From CAZQKL01 sp964593895 [NCBI: uncultured bacterium] (GTDB taxonomy: Bacteria; DYJV01), in the NCBI GenBank assembly GCA_964593895.1, contig CAZQKL010000078.1:1-9680 (forward strand): 9,680 nucleotides of DNA. The letters run 5' to 3'. Positions 1 to 5,414 of this stretch are shown here, piece by piece. Every line of letters begins with the position of its first letter. The stretch's first letter is position 1. The notes beneath the pieces are model-generated. The model did not search any database and was not told where the DNA came from. It worked only from the letters and a program-made list of their open reading frames with translations. The position numbers and the translations under genes are program-made.

Positions 1-685
1 CACCAGCAAAAATTTTTTTCCCATTTAGATTTAAACTACCATCTGAATTTATTTTTTCAATAATACCAGATATTTTCTCATTTTTAAATTCAATTATTGC
101 ATTTTTATCTCTTAAAAAAAGATTTTTATTTATATCATTTAAGATATTTTCTGGTATTTTTTGTTCTTTCAAAAATTTTGGATAAATTGCCATAAACTCT
201 TTAAAAAAAGAATTTAATATCTTTAATCTATCATGTTTTTGAGAAGTTTCAAGAAAAATTGAAGTTGGTGTATTTTTCTGAAATTCTGGAAATTTTTGAG
301 TATTAACATTTATTCCGATCCCAATAATTACTGTGTCTTTTTTTACTTCTGTTAAAATTCCACAAATTTTTTTATTTTCAACTAAAATATCATTTGGCCA
401 TTTTATTTCTATTTTTTTGTTTATTATTTTTTTCAAAGTTTTCAAAACAGAATATCCAGCAATAATTGGAATACATGAAAAAGATTTTTTATTTATTTTA
501 GGTTTTAAAATAAAGGAAAAATAAAGATTTTCATAAGGAGGTGAATACCATGTTCTACTATTTCTACCTTTTCCAGATGTTTGTGCTTCTGCAAAAAATA
601 CCGTAAATTCTTCAGAATTTAAATTTCGTTTTGCTTCTTCATTTGTGGAATCAATGGTTTCATAGTATAAAATTTTAATCTGCAT
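1..685 (-). CDS. birA: Biotin--[biotin carboxyl carrier protein] ligase, partial (C-terminus off the left edge)
   Basis: Reading the minus strand from the ATG at 685 gives 228 codons open to the window edge. BirA activates biotin with ATP to biotinyl-5'-AMP and transfers it to the lysine of biotin carboxyl carrier proteins such as that of acetyl-CoA carboxylase; it is cytoplasmic. Visible motifs are an N-terminal ETIDSTN (residues 9-15), the biotinyl-AMP loop GKGRNSRTW (38-46), KWPND (95-99), KKICGIL with the conserved lysine K106, and GIGINVN (122-128). The start of the SH3-like C-terminal domain follows (about 190 onward). The protein begins directly with the catalytic domain, so the N-terminal winged helix of E. 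coli-type BirA is absent: this is a group I ligase that should not act as a biotin repressor. No SD sequence precedes the ATG. It is divergent from the amidase gene across 72 bp. Confidence 0.95.
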   Translation of the reverse strand, partial: MQIKILYYETIDSTNEEAKRNLNSEEFTVFFAEAQTSGKGRNSRTWYSPPYENLYFSFILKPKINKKSFSCIPIIAGYSVLKTLKKIINKKIEIKWPNDILVENKKICGILTEVKKDTVIIGIGINVNTQKFPEFQKNTPTSIFLETSQKHDRLKILNSFFKEFMAIYPKFLKEQKIPENILNDINKNLFLRDKNAIIEFKNEKISGIIEKINSDGSLNLNGKKIFAG

Positions 686-713
686 GAAAAGTTAATTAAA
701 TAAATATAAAAAT

Positions 714-728
714 TTTTCAAGTTGAAAA
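714..728. repeat. Inverted repeat between birA and the amidase gene
   Basis: TTTTCAA-G-TTGAAAA is a perfect 7-bp inverted repeat around a single G, in the short divergent intergenic region. Its right arm contains the TTGAAA proposed as -35 of the amidase promoter, and its left arm gives a TTGAAA on the minus strand facing birA. It may be two back-to-back -35 elements or an operator. In DNA this AT-rich it could also be chance. Confidence 0.4.
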
Positions 729-750
729 TTTAAATTTTTCCTGCTATTTT
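722..750 (+). promoter_or_regulatory. Promoter of the amidase gene, predicted leaderless
   Basis: TTGAAA (722-727) and TATTTT (745-750) are separated by 17 bp, the optimal sigma-70-type spacing. Only seven bases separate the -10 hexamer from the ATG at 758, so the expected transcription start falls on or next to the start codon. No SD sequence is present, which fits a leaderless transcript. The lipoprotein promoter at 6291-6319 has the same geometry. Confidence 0.6.
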
Positions 751-757
751 ATTGAAA

Positions 758-2269
758 ATGAAAAGATTAATTTTTCTGTTGTTTTTTTGCCTTACAGTTA
801 ATTATTTATTCCCATCATCAAAAGATTTCAATAATGCTTTAAACTTATATAGACTTTTAAAAACAAAAAAGGTAAAAAATAAAATTAATTTTAGTTCAAT
901 TGTCATTCAGAAATTCTATTCAATTTATGCAAAATCTAAAAATAAAAAGATAAAAGCCTTTTCAATGTTCATGATTGGTAAAACCTACCTTTATTTAACC
1001 AAATTACAACAGCCAGGTAATGAAGTTTTTGCAGATTTAACAATAAGTTCATTTTATAGAGTTACCAGAGAATTCCCAAATTCTTCCTTATGTGATGATG
1101 CTTTATATTATGTAGCGTATGTTTTTTATTATTACAAAAATGTTCCGCAAAGAGCATTCTATGAGTTAAATCGCTTAATCTCTAAATATCCTCATGGTGA
1201 TTATGTTAAAAAAGCTAAAAAATTTATCGCATTAATTTTAAAAAAATATCCTAAATTTAAAATAAAAAAACATCTTTTTCAAAATTCGTTAATTAAAATA
1301 AAATTACTGCCTAAGGGAAATTTTTATAGAATGGTTTTTGTTTTTAAAAAATTTCCAAATTATAAATTTGATTATGATGATTTTAACATTAACTTTGTTT
1401 TTTACCACACTGATTTAAGTAAAAAATTTTTTATAAAATGTTACAACAACAAAAATTTTAAAAAAAATATAAGCATTGATAGTTCAAATTCCAATCTTTT
1501 AGTCACAGTTTTTTCTGGCAAAATAATTTCAATAAATAAATTTATTCTTAAAAATCCATATAGACTGGTTGTGGATGTTGAGTTTAAAAAAATCACAAAA
1601 AAGAAATACCATAAAAGAATAGAAACAATAGTTATTGACCCTGGCCATGGAGGGAAAGACCCAGGTGCTATATATTATGGGTTAGCAGAAAAGGAAGTTA
1701 CTTTAAAAATAGCAAAATTGTTAAATAATTACTTAAAAAAAATGCTACCACCATATATAAAAATTTATCTTACAAGAACTACTGATAAATACATTTATCT
1801 TGAAGATAGAGTTGAGTTTGCCAATAGATTGAATGCAGATTTATTTGTATCAATACATTGTAATGCTTCAAGAAACAAATATTTAAAAGGTGTTCAGACT
1901 TTTTACCTTGACCCATACAAATTAAATTATAAAATAGCATCAGCTGGAGATGTGGATTACATAATAAATGATTTATTACGAATGGCAAAGTTATCTGAAT
2001 CAATAAAATTTGCAAAAATAGTTCATTATGATTTATTGAAGTATTTAAAATCAAAATATAGAGGTATAGAGAATCATGGTGTTAAAGAAGCACCATTTTA
2101 TGTCCTTGTTAATACTAAAATGCCTTCAATTTTAGTTGAGGTTTCATTTATTTCAAATCCTCTTGAAAATAGAAGATTAAGAGATTATAATTACTTAAAA
2201 AGAATTAGTTTAGGAATTGCAAAAGGAATTGTTGATTATATCAATAAATCTGAATTTGTAAAAAATTAA
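758..2269 (+). CDS. N-acetylmuramoyl-L-alanine amidase (TPR-AMIN-Amidase_3), exported
   Basis: This is a zinc amidase that cleaves the bond between MurNAc and the L-Ala of the peptide stem in peptidoglycan, acting in the periplasm, typically at cell separation. The 503-residue protein has an N-terminal signal peptide (about 1-20, MKRLIFLLFFCLTV). A BamD-like TPR region follows (about 60-165, with FPNSSLCDDALYYVAYVFY and KYPHGDY), then an AMIN-like beta domain (about 178-276, ending NPYRLVVDVEF) and Amidase_3 (about 290 to the end). Zn and catalytic residues are all visible: H297 in DPGHGG, E311 in GLAEKEV, H367 in SIHCNAS and E461 in LVEVSFISN. I chose the ATG at 758; an in-frame TTG at 752 would only add two residues and lacks an RBS. 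fbp follows after 15 bp, probably in the same transcript. The combination with fbp suggests co-transcription, not a shared pathway. Confidence 0.93.
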   Translation: MKRLIFLLFFCLTVNYLFPSSKDFNNALNLYRLLKTKKVKNKINFSSIVIQKFYSIYAKSKNKKIKAFSMFMIGKTYLYLTKLQQPGNEVFADLTISSFYRVTREFPNSSLCDDALYYVAYVFYYYKNVPQRAFYELNRLISKYPHGDYVKKAKKFIALILKKYPKFKIKKHLFQNSLIKIKLLPKGNFYRMVFVFKKFPNYKFDYDDFNINFVFYHTDLSKKFFIKCYNNKNFKKNISIDSSNSNLLVTVFSGKIISINKFILKNPYRLVVDVEFKKITKKKYHKRIETIVIDPGHGGKDPGAIYYGLAEKEVTLKIAKLLNNYLKKMLPPYIKIYLTRTTDKYIYLEDRVEFANRLNADLFVSIHCNASRNKYLKGVQTFYLDPYKLNYKIASAGDVDYIINDLLRMAKLSESIKFAKIVHYDLLKYLKSKYRGIENHGVKEAPFYVLVNTKMPSILVEVSFISNPLENRRLRDYNYLKRISLGIAKGIVDYINKSEFVKN

Positions 2270-2273
2270 AAAC

Positions 2274-2280
2274 AGGAGGA
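2274..2280 (+). promoter_or_regulatory. Strong ribosome binding site of fbp
   Basis: AGGAGGA lies four bases before the ATG at 2285, in the 15-bp gap after the amidase stop. It fixes the fbp start and allows independent initiation within the amidase-fbp transcript. Confidence 0.85.
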
Positions 2281-2284
2281 GAAA

Positions 2285-3208
2285 ATGCCAAAAAGACATG
2301 TACAACGTGGATTATGGAATCATTTAATGCATCAAGGTGTAGATTTTGGACTTGCAAGTATAATTTATGAGGTTGGAGTTGCTTCAAAATATATAGTTCA
2401 TGCGATGAGAACAGGAGATTTAGGTCTTGCAGGCACAAGCAATCTTTATGGTGAAGAGCAACTTGCACTTGATGTTTTATCAAACGAAATAATAAAAGAC
2501 AGACTTGACCATACTGGAAGAGTCAAATGTTTTGCATCTGAAGAACTTGATGAAATATTAATTTTTGAGAGAAAAGGACACAAAGATTACAGTGTTGTTG
2601 TTGACCCTCTTGATGGTTCAAGTCTTGTTGATGTTAATCTTGCAGTTGGAACTATTGTTGGAATTTACAAAGGAGAAAACTTATTACAACCTGGGAAAAA
2701 TCTTGTTGGAGCAATGTATATAGTTTATGGTCCAAGAACAACTCTTGTTTACACTACTGGAAATGGGGTTTTTGAGTTTACATTAAATAGTTTAGGTGAG
2801 TATGTTTTAACTCAGGAAAATATTCAGCTTAAAGCTTCAAATAAAATTTATTCCCCAGGTGGTTTAAAAAAAGATTATACTGAAAAACATAAAAAATTTA
2901 TAGATTACCTTGAAGAGAATGGATATAAATTAAGATATAGTGGTGGATTTGTTCCTGATATAAATCAAATTTTATTAAAAAGAGGAGGATTGTTTACTTA
3001 TCCAGCTCTTAAAAATGCTCCAAATGGAAAATTAAGATTATTATTTGAGCTAAATCCTATGGCTTTTATAATTGAAAATGCAGGTGGAATGGCAATTGAT
3101 GGCTCTCAAAGGATTTTAGACATTGTTCCAGAAAAACTTGACCAGAGAAGTCCAATATATATTGGTTCAAAAGAGGAAGTGCTACTTGCAAAAAAATTTT
3201 TATCTTGA
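2285..3208 (+). CDS. fbp: Fructose-1,6-bisphosphatase, class I
   Basis: It hydrolyses fructose 1,6-bisphosphate to fructose 6-phosphate and phosphate, the committed step of gluconeogenesis, in the cytoplasm. The 307-residue protein shows the class I signature set: GLAGTSNLYGEEQLALDVLSN (near residues 47-67), the metal-site ASEELDE with E86 and E87, and the metal and phosphate motif VVDPLDGSS with D107 and D110. The C-terminal block contains YSGGFVPDINQ, GKLRLLFELNPM with K249 and E255, and a DIVPEKLDQRSP segment. These match vertebrate and E. coli Fbp, not GlpX (class II) or the archaeal FBP aldolase/phosphatase. It is about 25-30 residues shorter than those enzymes at the N-terminus, where the AMP site of regulated enzymes lies; the N-terminal residues do not resemble the usual AMP-site segment, so AMP control may differ (inference). 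The start is set by AGGAGGA. Its 3' end overlaps the opposing cytochrome gene by 9 bp. Confidence 0.96.
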   Translation: MPKRHVQRGLWNHLMHQGVDFGLASIIYEVGVASKYIVHAMRTGDLGLAGTSNLYGEEQLALDVLSNEIIKDRLDHTGRVKCFASEELDEILIFERKGHKDYSVVVDPLDGSSLVDVNLAVGTIVGIYKGENLLQPGKNLVGAMYIVYGPRTTLVYTTGNGVFEFTLNSLGEYVLTQENIQLKASNKIYSPGGLKKDYTEKHKKFIDYLEENGYKLRYSGGFVPDINQILLKRGGLFTYPALKNAPNGKLRLLFELNPMAFIIENAGGMAIDGSQRILDIVPEKLDQRSPIYIGSKEEVLLAKKFLS

Positions 3209-3451
3209 GGATTTTGAAAAATAATTTAAAAGAATATCATATTCTTTGCTTGAAAGATGAGCCCCTTTTTGTATCATTCTTTGAAGAATTAACACCCAGT
3301 TTTCCTGGGTGTTATTTTTTACTTTTTTATAAAATTTATACGAGTGACAGGTATTGCATCTACTTTTTAAAATTTTTTTAACATCTGGAGGTAATTTTTC
3401 CCCACATCCAATTATTAAAAATGGAATGATTAGAAAAATTAACCTTAACAT
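3200..3451 (-). CDS. Small monohaem cytochrome c lipoprotein
   Basis: This 83-residue protein starts with a lipoprotein signal: a hydrophobic stretch (2-14) ending in the lipobox IIGC, so C16 is the lipidated cysteine. The mature part has one covalent haem motif, CNTCH (C32, C35, H36). W52 and M59 in QRMIQKGAHLS are placed as the conserved tryptophan and distal methionine ligand of small class I cytochromes, followed by SSKEYDILLNYF, the usual C-terminal helix. It should be an electron carrier anchored in the envelope; its partner is unknown and no oxidase or reductase gene lies nearby. The ATG at 3451 has AAGGA about nine bases upstream. The gene overlaps fbp tail-to-tail by 9 bp, and its middle contains the fbp terminator on the opposite strand. 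Being so short it could be doubted, but the lipobox plus haem motif plus methionine make it convincing. Confidence 0.85.
   Translation of the reverse strand: MLRLIFLIIPFLIIGCGEKLPPDVKKILKSRCNTCHSYKFYKKVKNNTQENWVLILQRMIQKGAHLSSKEYDILLNYFSKSSR
3229..3247. repeat. Near-perfect palindrome just after the fbp stop
   Basis: AAAGAATAT-C-ATATTCTTT is a 9-bp inverted repeat around one base, 20 bases downstream of the fbp stop codon. It also encodes the KEYDILL part of the cytochrome on the minus strand. No T-run follows, so it is not itself a terminator; it may be a minor stem in the fbp 3' UTR or simply chance. Confidence 0.45.
3290..3320 (+). terminator. Rho-independent terminator of the amidase-fbp transcript
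   Basis: AACACCCAG (3291-3299) pairs perfectly with CTGGGTGTT (3305-3313) around a five-base loop. An extra T-A pair flanks the stem (3290/3314), which is followed by TTTTTT (3315-3320) and a second T-run at 3323-3328. This is the most GC-rich hairpin in the region and has a T-tract only on the plus side, so it terminates rightward transcription from fbp. It lies wholly inside the cytochrome gene on the other strand, where it encodes residues N47 to L54. Confidence 0.88.
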
Positions 3452-3500
3452 TCTAAAAAATTCCTTGCATAAATAATTATTGTTGTCAATAAAATAAATA

Positions 3501-3528
3501 TTGCTTTTTTAAAAGATATTGCTATTTT
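3501..3528 (+). promoter_or_regulatory. Likely promoter of the DUF3141 gene
   Basis: TTGCTT (3501-3506) and TATTTT (3523-3528) are spaced by 16 bp. The -10 context GCTATTTTA is identical to that of the amidase promoter (743-751). An 8-bp direct repeat ATATTGCT (3498-3505 and 3516-3523) spans the -35 and the base before the -10. The predicted transcript has a leader of about 20 bases including the SD sequence. Confidence 0.45.
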
Positions 3529-3541
3529 AATAAAAAAATGC

Positions 3542-3548
3542 AGGAGGA
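3542..3548 (+). promoter_or_regulatory. Ribosome binding site deciding the DUF3141 start
   Basis: AGGAGGA is six bases before the ATG at 3555. It favours this ATG over the in-frame TTG at 3549, which touches the SD and cannot be used properly. Confidence 0.85.
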
Positions 3549-3554
3549 TTGGGT

Positions 3555-5414
3555 ATGTTTCTATTTTGGAATTTTCAAAATTCATTTTTTAAAAGTGTTT
3601 CTGACTTTTTTAAAATATGGGATTATTTTTATGAATTTAACAAATTTAATCTATTAGACCCTGAACAGCTTGCTGAATTCATGAAAAAATTTAATAAAAA
3701 TCCTTTTTTAGATAAAAAATTGAGAGATTATTACAATAAAATTTTTTCAGATTATTTTAAAGATTTATTTGATGATTTCAAAGAATTTTACGATTATTTG
3801 ATAGATTTCTGGCAGAGATATTTTTTGTTTATTGATGTTTTAAGAAAAAGAGGAAATATAATGATTGAACATTATGAAAAAGGTATGCCACCTGTTATCT
3901 ATTTTAAATATGAAGAAGTAATTGATGCACGTGGATTTGAAAAGCCTGCAAATTATATTTTGTATAAAATTATACCTCCAGAAGGAGTTGAAATAGACCC
4001 TAATAAAAGACCAATTATGATTTTTGACCCAAGAGCAGGTCATGGTCCTGGAATAGGAGCTTTTAAAAAAGATTCAGAAGCAGGAATAGCAATGCTTGAA
4101 GGTCATCAATGTTATCTTGTTGGATTTTTTCCAGAGCCATGTGAAGGCCAAACTCTTGAAGATGTAGGTGAAGCAATCCTAACTTTTATTGATGTAATGC
4201 ACGATTTACATCCTGATAATCCACCTGTTATCTATGCAAATTGTCAGGCTGGATGGTTAGTATCTATGGTTTCTGCGTCAAAGCCTGATATTACAGGTCC
4301 AATAGTTATAAATGGAACTCCAATGTCTTATTGGGCTGGAAGGGAACTTGTAAATCCTATGAGAGTTGCTGGAGGATTAACAGGAGGAGTATGGATGACT
4401 ATGTTTTTAGCTGACCTTGGAAATGGATTATTTGATGGTGCTTGGCTAATATTTAATTTTGAAATGCTAAATCCTGCAAATACCTTTTGGAAAAAAGAAT
4501 TTAATGTATTTCACAATATAGATGAGGAAGAGCAGAGATACCTTGATTTTGAAAGATGGTGGACTGGTTTTTACTTCTTTAATGAAGAAGAGATAGTTGC
4601 AATTGTAAATAATTTGTTTATTGGCAATAAACTTGAAAGAGGAGAATTAAGGGACCCTTATGGAAATATTATTGATTTAAGAAAAATTAAAGAACCTATG
4701 GTAATTTTTGCATCTGAAGGAGATAATATTTCTCCTCCTGAACAAGCTTTGCAATGGATTTGTGAAGTTTACAAAACTACAGAAGAATTAAAAAAACATG
4801 GGCAAAGAATTGTATATTTAATTCATCCAAATATAGGACATTTGGGTATTTTTGTTTCAGGAAAAGTTGTTAAAAGAGAACATAGAGCAATAATTCAACA
4901 TATTGAAAAGATAAGAGAACTACCTCCAGGTTTGTATCAAATGAAAATTATTGATGAAATTAAAGATGAAAAAACAGGAAAAGTTAAATTCAAAGTAGAA
5001 TTTGTTGAAAGAGATATTTCTGATATTAAATTAGAATATGAGAAAGAGGATTTTGAATATGTGAGATTTGTATCAAAAGCTAACAGATACTTTTATGAAA
5101 ATTATATAAGGCCATTTATTAAACCTTTTGTTAATGAATTTACTGCAGAAGTTTTAAGATGGCTTCACCCTGACAGATTTTTTAGAATAATTTTTTCAGA
5201 TAGAATTAATCCTTTTATGAAAGTTTTTGAATATATAGGTGAAATAATAAGAAAAAATAGACAACCTGTAGATAAAAATAATTTCTTTAAAGTTACTGAA
5301 GAGAAAATTTCAAATAATATTGTCACATTTTGGGATTCTTTTAGAGAGTTTAGAGACAATTATTATGAATGGTTATTTAAATCATTGTATATGAATAAAC
5401 GAATTGATTCATGA
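3555..5414 (+). CDS. DUF3141-family, PHA-synthase-like alpha/beta hydrolase
   Basis: This is a 619-residue protein with no signal peptide. The N-terminal ~110 residues are rich in Phe, Asp, Lys and Tyr (FFKSVSDFFKIWDYFYEF and similar), as in the helical lead of PhaC-like proteins. The central alpha/beta-hydrolase core has IMIFDPRAGHGPGIG (near 155-168) and a nucleophile elbow YANCQAGW with C230 in place of the usual serine, as in polyhydroxyalkanoate synthases. The acid candidate is D390 in EGDNISPP, and the histidine is H429 in HPNIGHLGIFVSG, giving a PhaC-type Cys-Asp-His triad. This pattern fits the DUF3141 family, whose members are often labelled poly(3-hydroxyalkanoate) synthetase; the true substrate is not established. 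No phaA, phaB, phaE or phasin gene is nearby, so polymer synthesis is not supported by context. The 3' end overlaps the opposing PP-loop gene by 52 bp. Confidence 0.85.
   Translation: MFLFWNFQNSFFKSVSDFFKIWDYFYEFNKFNLLDPEQLAEFMKKFNKNPFLDKKLRDYYNKIFSDYFKDLFDDFKEFYDYLIDFWQRYFLFIDVLRKRGNIMIEHYEKGMPPVIYFKYEEVIDARGFEKPANYILYKIIPPEGVEIDPNKRPIMIFDPRAGHGPGIGAFKKDSEAGIAMLEGHQCYLVGFFPEPCEGQTLEDVGEAILTFIDVMHDLHPDNPPVIYANCQAGWLVSMVSASKPDITGPIVINGTPMSYWAGRELVNPMRVAGGLTGGVWMTMFLADLGNGLFDGAWLIFNFEMLNPANTFWKKEFNVFHNIDEEEQRYLDFERWWTGFYFFNEEEIVAIVNNLFIGNKLERGELRDPYGNIIDLRKIKEPMVIFASEGDNISPPEQALQWICEVYKTTEELKKHGQRIVYLIHPNIGHLGIFVSGKVVKREHRAIIQHIEKIRELPPGLYQMKIIDEIKDEKTGKVKFKVEFVERDISDIKLEYEKEDFEYVRFVSKANRYFYENYIRPFIKPFVNEFTAEVLRWLHPDRFFRIIFSDRINPFMKVFEYIGEIIRKNRQPVDKNNFFKVTEEKISNNIVTFWDSFREFRDNYYEWLFKSLYMNKRIDS

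Noticed and set aside
333-524. 63-residue plus-strand open frame within birA
   Set aside because: It is antisense to the well-supported BirA frame, Phe/Ile-rich with no motif and no SD; an AT-rich shadow.
752-757. TTG start two codons upstream of the amidase ATG
   Set aside because: It adds two residues, has no RBS and overlaps the base stretch between the -10 and the ATG.
1779-2054. 91-residue minus-strand open frame
   Set aside because: It lies wholly inside the Amidase_3 domain, whose catalytic residues are intact on the plus strand.
2241-2483. 80-residue minus-strand open frame
   Set aside because: It is antisense to the start of fbp and spans the SD region; no motif or RBS of its own.
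2285-3208. Possibility that the bisphosphatase is GlpX (class II)
   Set aside because: The DPLDGSS, GKLRLLFELNPM and AGGMA blocks are those of class I Fbp.
3484-3489. Perfect TTGACA on the minus strand as -35 of the cytochrome gene
   Set aside because: At 16-18 bp spacing the -10 position falls on the AAGGAA that serves as SD, and no good hexamer is present; not enough to call a promoter.
3840-4043. 67-residue minus-strand open frame
   Set aside because: Shadow of the DUF3141 gene; no recognisable features.
5165-5359. 64-residue minus-strand open frame just downstream of the PP-loop gene
   Set aside because: It has a hydrophobic middle but is antisense to the DUF3141 C-terminal region and shows no SD; composition explains it.
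3555-5414. Possibility of a genuine PHA synthase (phaC) or a PHA operon
   Set aside because: The elbow and the rest of the sequence fit DUF3141 better than PhaC, and no thiolase, reductase or phasin gene is present in the window.
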